Source of the DNA: Marthasterias glacialis
Lineage: Eukaryota; Echinodermata; Asteroidea; Forcipulatida; Asteriidae
Assembly (NCBI GenBank): GCA_911728455.2
Contig: OU452233.1
Location: 9,653,505 to 9,717,504 of the forward strand
DNA length: 64,000 nucleotides
Direction: 5' to 3'
Part shown: piece after piece, positions 1 to 12,000 of the stretch
Layout of the letters: every line of letters begins with the position of its first letter
How positions within the stretch are numbered: the stretch's first letter is position 1
Made by a program: the position numbers and the translations under genes
Notes under the pieces: generated by a model
What the model was told of the DNA's origin: nothing
The model's database searches: none
What the model saw: the letters and a program-made list of their open reading frames with translations, nothing else

Positions 1-1264
1 CTAACCTCGGTGTTTTTATTTTTTGTTTTGTTCATTTTTTTTTTCTCTTTGTTTGTTGCTTTGTCAATGTTCGCACATACATGTACTGAATGCAAATTTG
101 TGTATGTCTGATGGAGGTGCATGTTAACTTCTCCCTGACAAGGTTCATTAATGGGCATTTACATACATGTGGATCAGTCCTGGACCTTGTACAAACATTA
201 GCATAAATAGATAGTTCCACTGTGCAGACAGAATTACGACATTGGTGCTATTTCCTTCTCTCGGGACCTGTCTGCCTTTTTAACAAGCTGCCAAACTTTC
301 TAAGGTTTTAGCCAGAACTCCTGACATTTAAGGTGTCAAACATTCTTACTTAAAATACTTTTAAACCCTAAACACCCCCGACCCAACCTTTCGAAATCAA
401 ACTGCACGTTTTGTTTGATTTTTGTTCGATGGTGGATTGCACTAGTAAACTGATCATGTTTTGACATGACCATAATCAGAGGAGACCGACAGTTTGCGTG
501 TTGAGTATAAGGGGGACGTTGCCTTCTGATTGCAGGCTTTTCGGGTAGTGGAGGTATACAATTTTCCATCAGTGCTGATCACCCAATCCTTGACCAAGTG
601 GTTCTCCTTTGAACCCGATCTGTTACGAGTCATACATGTACTATGATGCTTTCAGATCAGGTCATGTATAGCACACCTTCACCACATTGTTCAGGTGCGT
701 TACTGGTGCACAGGGGCTAGCAACCCTTGTGTCCGTCTCCTTCTTGCTACAAATTTTTTTCTCTTTCTTTATTTTATGCATGTACATATTTTGTTCTGTC
801 GTTTTTCCCCCTTTTTGACTCTGAACTGCAGTGAACCATTTGATTGGCCTGTCAAATACTGATGTGGCTATTGTTTACAGGTGCTTTTATATAAAATATT
901 TTTAAAAAGGCGTTTGTTATGAAATTGATATGGTTGGAAAAATATATGAAATTGTGTGGTTTGTGTTCAATTTCGTGTCAGAAATTGGTTCGCGATTTTG
1001 TAGAACCAAATTTTTAACACCACTGGTTGTGTTTACCAGAGGCAAATGTATGCCTTTGGAATCACCTCTCACTAATAACAAAACACTGTAGGTGTTTGAT
1101 TACATTCCAAACAGCAAGATTTGAAGGCAATGTGATCCTTTAACATAAGGTGTTGGATTTTGTTGGGAAAAGGAAGAACCGTGGAAACTCACTCAAGGAT
1201 GTTTGGGCTGATTTCAAATGACACCTTGGAAAAACAGGGTGAAACTGAATACACCCTGATTCTG

Positions 1265-1440
1265 AATTGGAAGACTTTTGGGGACACTAGGTGGCAGCAG
1301 ACTTACCAGGTAATCCATTGTCTGATTCTAAAAAATGTACGCGTGCTTAGAAATACCTAATCAATGGAAATTCACCTGGTTAAGTACATGTATGCTGCCA
1401 TCTACAGTGTATGTAGCATTCAAAAAGTCTCCCGATTGAG
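1265..1440 (+). mobile_element. TIR repeat family A with CTCF-like cores, copy 1
   Basis: The left end reads GGAAGACTTTTGGGGACAC then TAGGTGGCAGCAG. The right end is its inverted counterpart, TGCTGCCATCTACAGTG then AAAAAGTCTCCC. No open frame is present, which suggests a MITE-like element about 175 bp long. The end sequence contains CACTAGGTGGCAGC, close to the bilaterian CTCF core. Confidence 0.75.
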
Positions 1441-2029
1441 GTTGTAGTTTGCCAACACCACAATATGTCAATAGCGCCACCAGGCGTTTATTATGTTGAC
1501 CTGGATTGACATCCAGGTCAAAGGTTATCTTTGCTAATTGAAAGTTTTCCTAATTTGATGTAATATTGTGTGATTATATTGGCAGTGGAGTAACTGGCGA
1601 AGATAAGGCACATTCAATTAAAAATGTTTCAAATCACATTGTTTAATTGTTCCATTTTGTTGGTGTTGGCTAAAACGTAGGTTTCCAAAAATTGTAGGTT
1701 GTCCGTAGGTTTTCCTTTTAGCTACTGCAACTTCGCAAGCTAGAACCCAAACTGAAAAAGTTGTCCAACTATTGACTTGGGATACAAGTACCTTTCATAA
1801 ACCTATTAACCATTACACCCTAACCCTACCCCACCCCACCCCCATTTCTTCCAAAATCCTACTCAGGAAGTTGTAAGATAATTTGGTTCTGCAGGGCCAA
1901 CTGCTTAGTGGGGGCCAAGCAGACCAAAATTCTGAACATTTTGGTGTTGAGCTACAATGTATGTACAGTTACATGTATGTACCATTGAGTGAATGGTTTG
2001 GGAGGGTTCAGGATGACAGGCCTTATTTC

Positions 2030-2170
2030 TTCTTACTTGAAAGGGCAAGGGCACCAAGGCATTTTCTTCCTAGTAAAGGGCACCTACATGTATATGAGGA
2101 AAGGGCACCAGGGCAATGACCAGGGGCATTGCCTCCAATGCCACCGTGAAGAATCAGGCATGGGATGGTC
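2030..2170 (+). repeat. GGGCACCAAGGCAATGACCAGGGGCAT repeat family, representative copy
   Basis: The words AAGGGCAAGGGCACCAAGGC, AAAGGGCACCTACATGTATA and CAATGACCAGGGGCATTGCC then TCC recur, in the same order, near 3765-3920, 4020-4130, 4880-5110, 5355-5460, 5935-6060 (inverted), 8574-8735, 18690-18800 and 57961-58120. It is a dispersed element about 150 bp long, very common in the first 9 kb, and the source of several spurious short open frames. Confidence 0.7.
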
Positions 2171-2657
2171 TCCAGCCATAGGCATGATAGGGTTAGGGAT
2201 CTACAATACATGTATCATAGCTTTGATGGACAAAAAATACCACCTGGCAATTCCAGGTCCAAACCAGTCCCCAAAACTCCCAAAGTGTACACAATGTACG
2301 TGACGTCACGTAGGCCTTAAAATGTACACCATAAGCACCTCAATAAAAGCAAAAATTTACACAAAGCATGACCTATGGCACCCGCTCTATGTGGTTTAGC
2401 TGTTTCAACAATGAATTGCTGAACAGAGACCTTTTCATGCAAGTCCCATGATGTCGAACTGTAGCCTCTTGCATTGCTCAGTGTCTGTTAGAAGTTGTTT
2501 AATGAACAGCCCTCAATTCTTCTCATTATCCACCAACATGTTTTTGTGAAGTTAGATTCTGAGAAGTGCTCGTGCTTGCGTGAGACCTGCAGTGGTGACT
2601 TTCTGTTACAGGCCTCGTGATAACCCACGGCACTCACAGCGATAAACGATAAATAGA

Positions 2658-2745
2658 GGATTCACAGTGCGTGTGCTTGCGCGTGCAATGGCCATAGCTG
2701 CAGTGGTGTAAATGCCCATGAACGAGCTGCTCGGATTAGTCTATG
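2658..2745 (+). mobile_element. Right-half copy of the 63-kb TIR element
   Basis: GAGGATTCACAGTGCGTGTG then CTTGCGCGTGCAATGG, later CATGAACGAGCTGCTCGGAT then TAGT, match the right half of the element at 63249-63432. The left terminus is missing or diverged. Confidence 0.55.
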
Positions 2746-2986
2746 AAATGTACAGCTGGTGTTGCACACTTTTCGGGTTTCAAAATTAATTAAATACACT
2801 CTATAATTATCTGTACCTTTTGTGTGCCTCTGCATACATGTAGACCATGTACATGTACACATGGCCGAACATCCTGAAAGGGGAACAAGTGGTCAGGAAG
2901 CTCAAAATTCCCAATGCAAATTAAGCATCTATTAAATCGTTGGGGTATTCGCTGCTAAAATATATATTCATACATGTGTAATTCAA

Positions 2987-3203
2987 ACTGCTTCTAGCTA
3001 CCGGGCAAGCTTGGTGGTCTAGTGGTGAAACATTTGCACGAGAATAGCAAAGGTAGTGGGTCCGAACCCCACCCGAGTAATGCCTGTGGATTTTTCCTTT
3101 TTCACAGGATTTGGGAAAGTACTGAGTAGGCCCTGTATAGTGCTTAACATGTATCGGTGTATGGGTAAAAACACAAATAATATTCTTTATCCCCAATGCG
3201 AAT
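2987..3203 (+). repeat. tRNA-derived SINE copy
   Basis: It contains an A-box-like TGGTCTAGTGG and, about 40 bases later, a B-box-like GGGTCCGAACCCC, followed by a tail with TGCCTGTGGATTTTT and GTATGGGTAAAAACACAAAT. This is the RNA polymerase III promoter layout of tRNA-derived SINEs. It does not fold as an intact tRNA gene. Related copies are at 8745-8900 (inverted, partial) and 55545-55950. Confidence 0.75.
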
Positions 3204-6200
3204 TTAATTTTTATTATAAAATAACAAAGTCTTCCAGAACTCCCAAGTACAAACAGTTGATGTCAATGATTTACATGTATTTTACACAGTGCAATTACCA
3301 TGAACTACATAATTACTAATATAAGGGGCACTTCTATGAGGAAAATGTAAATTTGCATTGGAACTTTGCAAAGGGCACCTGCTGTGAAGTGGGTTAATTC
3401 GAGGCCTCGTTGTATAGTTGAAACACATTAAACACTCTCTAGTGTTTAACCTGAAGAATGTGCCCCAAAAGGGTGACAGAGGCCAAGAAACCCCAAAATA
3501 GTAATCCACAGATTATCAGTTACTTCATGATTGTTGTGAATACAGGTTGAATTCAGTCAAAATAAGCTCTTCTGCCATTCTGAAAAAATGGCAAAGATCA
3601 CAACAAACATTTTCTACCAGTGCAGGCGATTTTGTGTAACAGGGGCAAGCGATCAACATGCAGTGTACATAGTTTTACACTGTGTGTAATTGGTCTGTAC
3701 TTTAGATGTATACTGTACAAGGTACATGTACATGTCCATGAATGAGCCTGTGCTGTCCTGATACTCACAAGGGCAAGGCGTTTTTTCCTTATAAAAGGGT
3801 AATCTCTATGAGAGAAATGTCAATTTCTGCTGGAATATTTCAAGGGGCACCAAGGCAATGACTAGGGGCATGGAGGCAGTTGCCTCCATCTGGCCTGCTG
3901 TGTGAAGACCGAAATAGAGCTTGAGAGAGTCAGCTTGAACATCAACCTTCTTCTTTAAGGGGACAGTTAATTCCATTGGATGAACTTTTTTTTCATCTGT
4001 GTAAAAGTTCAAATGGATAGGATAATCTGTTTATGAGGGGGAATTTTAGTTTCTACTGGAACATATCAAGGGACGCCAAGGCAGTCGCCAGGGACATTGA
4101 GGCACTTGCCTCCATGAAGGATCAGGCCCACATGCTACATACCTTTAAAGTGGGGTTGGGTATTGTTGGTTATAACTGAAAGCTGTTCACCTGGTCTCAT
4201 GTGTACTGTAGTTGCTGTCAACTTTTGTTTTGTTTTATCGAGAATTAGTTTGGATGATTGTTTTCTTACATGCTGTACATGGAACACAATAAAGATAGTG
4301 AAAGCATGATTAAAATTGACTGTAATCAAAGCCACATGTAACCGTACACCTGGTTATGTGTGGAATACTGGCTAATTAGCACATAATTCAAATACAGACA
4401 GTGAAAGTTTCAATAACCCCACAGTAATTTCATTAACATGGCAAATAGCATCTCATGGACAGTATCTGGTACATTTACATTTGTGACGCCCCATCGCAAA
4501 ATCAGACTCGACTTGGAAATAGTAATATGGCATTAAAAAGTGAAGACAACCGAAACATCAGCCTTGATGTGGTGTCTCTAACATTCTATTATGTTGAGAA
4601 ATACTATGTACCTTAAAAGCCTATAATGTATGATACATGAATTTGAAAGCTCATATTCTTATCTAGTTGATGAGCAAATAAACCCAGTTTTGAACTCTGG
4701 CAGGAAGTGCCTGGTTTTGGCATGAGGCAGAGTTTGTACATCTTAAAGACTGGACATTTTATTATGTATAGACCTTGAGCAAGATTGAATGCGTCATTTA
4801 TGCACGACTTATGCGATTAATGTTGCGCTAGCTGTCTTACGCAGCTGCGTATAGTTTTCTGAAATGGACTGCCGATGCTTCTCGGAGGGGTCAGAGGCAA
4901 TTGCCTCCAAGCTCTGGTCATCACCTGGGTGCAATGTTCCAATATAAATGTTTCTTTCCTACTGAAGTCATAGAATTTCCCTTTACCAAGAAAGAACTGC
5001 CTTGCCCTTTTAAGAACAAGTCATCAGGCATGCACATGAACATATGTAGTCCCAATTTCATAAAGGGCAAGACAGGTTCTTCCTTTACAAAGGGCATATC
5101 TAATAATATGAGGTGTGTCTGTGAATGTCAACTGGAACCAGACCTTCATTTTGAGAAATATGAGGAGAGCTCTATAAACTGACCTCCTCAAATTATTAAG
5201 GAGAGCTCTTTGAGTGAAATTAAAAAACTGATTTTAGAAAATCTGACTGTTCGTGATGTTTAGTTCTTGAAATACCTATGCTGACAATTCATGTGCACAT
5301 ACTGGACTGCAGGACTGGATTGGCAGATTGCCTATTTTTGATTAAGAATGATAGTCTGCGGAACATTTCAGTGGGCACCAAGGCAATGACCAGGGGCATG
5401 GAGGCAATTGCATTCACTAAGGCAGGCTTTCAATGCCTCCGTGCAGTATTTAGGCCTGCCACATTGTGCAGTCAGCGTGTTATTTGAACCTGCAACCTTG
5501 TGTTTGGAGTCTGACCTATTGGTAAGTCATTGCATCAAACATGTCAAATGCGCGTGCATCTGCTGCACCCCCAAAGTGATCGCTACTTCCAGTTGCAAAG
5601 CTGGCATACATGAACATGTACGTTTGTGTGTAATTTACCAAAAAGCACACTATTTCATCATTCAAAGGCATTTCTTATGACAGAAATTTACAATTCTGAG
5701 AGGACCTCTCGAGAGTCTTTGAAGCACATATTGAAGCCAAGTCCAATTATTAAACTTTACTCATTTAGAAAATCCTCATAAACAACTAGCTCAATGCAAT
5801 TCCTACGGGCTGCTGCAGCCAGTTTGAGTCAGTTTGAGTGAAGTAGACATGGCTTCACACCGACCAACAGGATTGGACAACAATGTCAAATGAATGACAG
5901 GCCTGATGCTTCAAGACGAAGGCAGTGGAGGCAACGGTCGTTGCCGTGGTGCCACTTAGAATGCACAAGTAAAAATTACTTTAAATTCCCTCATAGAGGT
6001 GACCTTTACAATGGAGAACTGCCTTGCCCTCCAAAGAACGAGGCGCCAGGGCTAGAATGAGACAGTGTATTTAGAACCACAGCTCATTCATGTCATGCTG
6101 TTCCTATCGTATGCTTTATTTAAAGCAGTACTTGTATGACAATTGTAGCTTGGAGTTTACAATGCATTGATCTAGAGTTCCTTATAAGAAGATCTGTACA

Positions 6201-6265
6201 AATGTGCACGCTTTGGGGTTCCCCAGTTATGAACAATTAGCTCGAAAAATGGAAAACCATTTCAA

Positions 6266-6383
6266 GCCTTTTTGAGAATATATGGCGGACACTATAATGA
6301 GTGCACTTTTTGGTTTGGGTGTATACAGATTTACCTAATCCAAATAGTGCACTTGTAATGTGTCCACCATATCTCAAAAAGGC
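6266..6383. repeat. Palindromic repeat GCCTTTTTGAGAATATATGG...
   Basis: The left arm GCCTTTTTGAGAATATATGG with CGGACACT and AGTGCACTTTTTGG pairs with CCAAATAGTGCACTTG and GTGTCCACCATATCTCAAAA on the right, ending AGGC. Total length is about 118 bp. It is probably a short non-autonomous element. Confidence 0.7.
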
Positions 6384-7904
6384 TAATTGATGCACATGTA
6401 CCTCTACATTTAATTCAAAATCATTTATAAATCAAGTACATCTACATCTTTGTCTGTGGAGAAATAAACTTTTTTGTATAGTTTGTCGAAAACTTCACAC
6501 GAATGGTGAAAGCAAAGCAAATTTGCTTGATTAGATTCACAGGGGGGGGGGGCATGTAGTGATTTGTTTAGTTCGCAAGAATGTTCTTTGCTTTTATTTT
6601 GCATGAAGTGTGTACCAGACTTTGCTTTTAGTATATTATTTCTCTGTTGTTCTAAGGGGTGTCTTTGTAACAAAAAGTGTACTATGTACATGTACTGTAC
6701 ACAATGCCTAATTATGACTGTGCACAATATGCTGACATAGTCTGTTGACTGTTGTGCTTATGTACACTGTTTCATACATGTACCTGTACCATTCTCAGTC
6801 TAGACCTGTATCATGCTGCCGCCATGTTTAGTCTTGCTCCCCATATGAAATACATGTAGCATGACTGAGTACTGATTCTCATTCTACTGGAAAGGCGCCA
6901 GACTATTTTGCCCTTCTAGCCTCGGTTTGGTTTACATTGATTGGAGTGGTAGGAAAAACAAGATGGCGGCACCATACATGTACATGCCATACGAGTCTGT
7001 TCCTATATATTATTGTAAATGTCATGTCATACAGGTACACTACACAAACGTACATTCTGATACACTGTACATGTACATGTCATTTTGTATGATTCATCCG
7101 TACACTCTTGATAATGCAACACTGTCAACCTCTATACCTCATCCCCTCTGAGGTTTTTAGCATTACTCATTTCCAATTAGGCCATATAGAGGGGTTGCTC
7201 CTCTGTCACGTCTGTGTAAAAAAACGGCAACCCACAAGTGTACCTGAGCCACTGCCTCTGCTAAGCAATGGTTGACCTCAGATACAAGGTCAAACACACC
7301 TGTTAGTCAATGCAATGACAAACAACATTTTATAAGTCAATACACATGTACATGTACATTGTACATGTATATGTAGGTACAGTGGTGGTTCCATTATCAA
7401 GACTGCTGTGTGTATAATGATGGTAGCATAGTGGTTATATAGTGACTCATGTAGTCCTGGCTGTTCAATTGTGCAATTCTCTGTGCCACACCATTAGTAA
7501 ATAATTGTCCATTTCAATATGATTATCAAACACATAATACTGTACCTTATTTACATACATGTAGGGCCTACAGTATACTGTACAATGTACAGGTACAGTA
7601 CTTTATGTTTACAGTGTACCACAAAGCAAGGACCAGTGGCTGGTGTTACTAGGTACTATAACATAAATAATGTAATACATTGTGCAATTGATAATAAAAA
7701 TAATAATGGACATTTATATTACAATTTACATGTGGTGCTGGTGTCGGCCAATTTGACGCTCATGGCGCATAAACATTATTACCCAGTTCACTGGGCCTTT
7801 TATTTCATTCCATAAACCATCTCAGTTTCCCCGGGGCTAGGCCTACATACATGACATAATGTAATGTATTAAATGCAGTTTTTGCTGCAAAGCTAAAACA
7901 CTCA

Positions 7905-8060
7905 GAAGAACCATCTCTGTCCTCACAAGTACCCATTTACTCCTGGGTGGAGAGACGCAATTGATCAAGATTCGAACCCACACCCGCACCCACATCCCCC
8001 TAATGATTTTGCCTGGGGAGAACCTGGGGAGAACCCTGATGTTATTGAGATGCAACTTGT
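7905..8060 (-). repeat. SINE-like repeat, minus strand
   Basis: Read on the minus strand it contains GGGTGTGGGTTCGAATCTTG, a B-box-like motif, and GCAATTG then GTCTCTCCACCCAGG. ATTCGAACCCACACCCGCAC is typical of tRNA-related SINE heads read in reverse. The boundaries are approximate. Confidence 0.45.
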
Positions 8061-9020
8061 GTTCAAGACCCTTGAACGTAGACCTTGGGCCTTATCACAT
8101 CCGGGCATTGTTTTAACTTTTACAGGCAACTTGGAGGCAACCAACTGCACTGCATGCAAGACAATGTCCTAGATGTCCCCCAAAGAATTATACAAAAGTG
8201 TAAATGAAAGCCCTTTTTTCTTCTTGGAGATTACCTTGAACTGTAAATTGCCTGATGTGATGTGGCTCGTGAAGGTGTAATATCATTAATAATTTGTATT
8301 GCATATGTGCCCGTATGACGTACATGTAGATTAACGTGTGCAACATTGTGTTGCAGTGGTGAAACCGAGTGAAATTTTGAAAAAAATTTGTTCTACATTT
8401 ACATGTTGTAACAAATCATACCATAGCTATAGTAATTCCTTCTTTTTATTCCTTTTTTGCACTCTCAGTTTTTAAAAGCTAAAAATATATTCAAATCACT
8501 AAATCTTGAAGGATTTCAAAAAATTAAACTTATCAGACCGATCCATTAAGCCCCGCCCCCTTACGTGTTCAGGCCTGGAACTTCACTCTTGAAGGGGCAC
8601 AGCAATAACATTTGGTGAGGGGCACTTCTATGAGGAAAATGTAAATTTGTATTGGAACTTTGCAAAGGGCACCACAGCAAAAGCACAGGGCACCACGGCA
8701 ATTGCTGTGGGTGCCGTGGGTTAATTCGAGGTCTGTGTGTTGCCCGATCACAGTTTTAACCCATACACTGATAAGTGTTAAGCACTGTATACTCTTCCAG
8801 AGTACTTTTAGTAGTAGTACTTTTCCAGAGTCCTGTGAAAACAAAAATTTACAGGCATTTTCCTTGGGTGTGATTAAAACCCACAACCTTTGCCAATCTA
8901 AATGTTTTCCAAGTTCCATTTGACACCCCCCCCCCAAAAAAAAAAAAGCCCAAAATGCCACACTATCACAAACAAGAAAGACATTATTGATAATTCGTTT
9001 GTTTTGTTTCTTTTGTTTAG

Positions 9021-9066
9021 ATTCCTGCTTATCCAGATTTTATGGACCCAGACCCACCTGTTGGAG
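9021..9066 (+). CDS. Possible upstream coding exon of the GTPase, with an alternative start codon
   Basis: A pyrimidine-rich tract ending TTTGTTTAG precedes 46 bases, followed by the donor GTATGTAAG at 9067. An ATG lies at 9042-9044. Reading from it gives MDPDPPVG, and the last G joins TT at 9999-10000 to continue VDNGDDS straight into the GTPase ATG at 10019 in the same frame. A 15-residue acidic, proline-containing extension (212 residues in total) is therefore possible. The frame is open to the 5' edge of the exon, so still earlier exons could also code. The ATG at 9042 has T at -3 and G at +4. The one at 10019 has A at -3 and G at +4 and is the better context. The exon may therefore be only 5' UTR. 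Splice sites are seen directly; use in translation is inference. Confidence 0.55.
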
Positions 9067-12000
9067 GTATGTAAGCAGTTGGAATCACTGATATTTCTCG
9101 TCCTTTACTTCGGATGATTGACATCTACATGGGGTTTTGGGGGTGTTTTTCTTCGTTTTCGCTTTCTTGAATAATTGGCATAACCCTAAAGCAAAAGTTT
9201 TCACTAAATCATTTAGTAAATGCCATAGTCTCAAAAGATTACTACCAGTTGGAGGCTTTGGAACAGTACATGTAGGTGGCAGCAGACATACCAGGTTAAG
9301 TTTCCGTTGTCCTTGTACATGTATGTTGTTGGTACATGTTATGTATAGTTCATGCGTGCATTTCCCATCTCATATTTTCTCGAAAGATAACAATAAATCC
9401 CTGTGCTTTTTATGAGAACATTTATGACAAAACTATTCTTTAAAAAAAATGCTTTGGTAGCTCTGAGAATTTCCATTCTTTGCACAAATCAAAGTATTTG
9501 TAATAAAACCAACCTGTGAAAATGTCAGCTCATTTCGTTTCATTTGCGAGAAAACAAAGAAAATGCATTCAGCATTTTTGTACACATACTGTACCTAATG
9601 GCAGAGTTTACATCTCACTGAGACGAAAACTAATTTTGGATCTTATTTCATTATTGTTAAGAACGGTAACACTTTAGGCAGAAATACTTCAAGGAAAGTT
9701 TTCTACCTTCATTATCTTTGTACCATATAAGGTATATGTAAATCTGTGAACATTTATGTTTTTCTTCTTACTAATGTTGAGCTGGGGCTTTAAGAATGAT
9801 CTGTCGCAATTGTTATTATGTACTGTAGGAATCCATTAAACTTTCATTTCTTTCATTGAACTCATTACTGAGTTATCAAAAATGAGCCGAAAAGTATGGT
9901 CTCTCTTTATGGAATGTGAATTATGAGTACCATTGTTAATGTGCATTCCGGGAACCTTACAATGGTTTTTCTCTCTTGTTCTCTCTCCCACTCTGCAGTT
10001 GATAACGGAGACGACAGCATGGCTGCAACAGCGAGGAACGTCAAACTTGTTGTTGTCGGTGATGGTGCTGTCGGGAAGACATGTATGCTGTGGTCATACA
10101 CACATAATGCCTTCCCGAAAGAATATGTCCCCACAGTGTAAGTGAAATTTTCTCGTCGGGACACAGAAAAGTTCTCAGATTCCTTAAGGTCATTTTTGAA
10201 ACTCATATAAACATGTTTAGTTCCCTTACACCCTTCGTCAGTGACTTCATGCAGTTCTTCTGAGGTTCTTTGGAATTACCTCAGTCTTCAGTCCTGCACC
10301 ACATGTGCAAGTGTCTGGTCTTCGTGTCCACAGATACATTCTGGAGATCCAGTCAGTTCGAGGGATGAATATGTTTGTTGTGTTGTTTCAAAAACAACAA
10401 AAACAGTGCGTTTTTTTGACGAAAAAAATACAATATAAACATGACTAATTGCTGTTCAAAAGTTAATTTCATAATTCTCGTTGTATCCCTTTGCAGGTTT
10501 GATAATTTTTCCCAGTTGATCAAAGTAGAAGGCATCACGGTGAACCTTGGCCTGTGGGACACTGCCGGACAAGAAGACTACGATAGATTAAGACCTCTAT
10601 CCTACCCACAGGTGAGAAATGGTACAGTCCCAGACACCGCCTCTTGATCCTGTTGATATCTGCTCTGTGCCTGACACATAGAGGGGGCCCTTCATGCAAG
10701 CAACAGTGAAATGGAAAGTGCATTATTGTTTGGCTTTTTTAACAGAAAATTTTACATTGTGATTGCTGCAATCAAAAGAAAGCAATAGTGATTTATGAGG
10801 TCTTCAAATGGTAAAGCTATGTTGACATTATTGTAGATGAAAATATATCACTGTTGGATTGGTAGTGGTATGAATTTTATATCGAGTGAGCGTTCAGATT
10901 ATAACTTAATAAGTTTTTCAGTGATTATGGCCGTATCCCAAATGATGGCTGCGGCTATGGGGACAACTATTGTTAAGGGTGTCCCATACTTCAGTGCATG
11001 ATGACGCAGCGATCCAGCCATAGCCATAGCCGTGGTCACCAATAGACCGATCCATTAAGCCCCGCCTACCTTACCACTGAGTAGCAACATCACATGGCAC
11101 GACTTTCTTGCAACGATCTCAGCGGTGGTTTGGTTGCGGCCACACATACCTATCTGATACACACATGTACATGGTTTTTCATGAACGGTATGGATTAATC
11201 ATTTAGTTTCGTGGCCTTTTGAGCAGTGCCTTGAGTCCAAAGAACAATGCAGACAGGAACACTGTTAAACCACTTTTCCACAACTGTACAGGGACCACTG
11301 CTGTTGGATTTGCACCAAAAGAAATACAAAAAATTTAAACAAAACAAAAGTAAGTACAGTTGTGTGTGCTGCTGTGTGTCAGAACAATGGCGGCGGTTTG
11401 TTTACTTTTCAAATGAGATTTTTAACGTGTTTAATATTTGTCGGACTTTCAGTGGTGTTTTCAAGGCTGTGATTGGTCAATATGTTGGTAGGCGGGGCTT
11501 AATGGATCGGTCTATTTGGACATGACCTAACAATTCTGTATGTACTTTGTTTTTAAATATGCAATATGCATCCATAGAATTCGTTATCCACTCAGTGCAT
11601 GATCCATAGAGGGATCTCTTCATATAAACAGCAGTTAGGAATGCATCCTTGAAACTGGGGTTATCCCTACTGAGCATGAACATAGAGGGAGCCCTTTCTG
11701 TAGGCTACAGTTTGGAAAGTGCTTTAGAAATTTGGGATTCCCTTCTGAGCATGGCGGTCATTTCATATCCTGGATCCAAGAATGATAGATCCACTGTGCC
11801 AGCCTACAATGATATATCAAGTGCTGAATGCATCTAAACAGTCGTGCAGTTGAATTGTTTTGAACGGTTGGTCATCTCACTGACAAATGTAACTAAGGTT
11901 GGAAGGTTTAACTAGCATTGTCTTCCTTTTTTTTTTTTTTTTTCAAATAAAAGTGTTTTAGTTGTAATGAGTTTTTCCCTCTTGACTTGCAGACTGACAT

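Larger units (their letters stand above)
1..9020. other. Repeat-rich upstream region, no gene recognised
   Basis: I see no convincing coding exon here. The sequence is dense in ACATGT palindromes and in short dispersed repeats, which are listed separately. It may contain the promoter and 5' UTR exons of the GTPase gene, because the exon at 9021 begins with a splice acceptor and so needs an upstream exon. I could not identify that exon. Confidence 0.6.

Noticed and set aside
3000-3090. Possible tRNA gene
   Set aside because: The A and B boxes are present but the acceptor and anticodon stems do not pair, and related copies carry the same non-tRNA tail, so this is a SINE.
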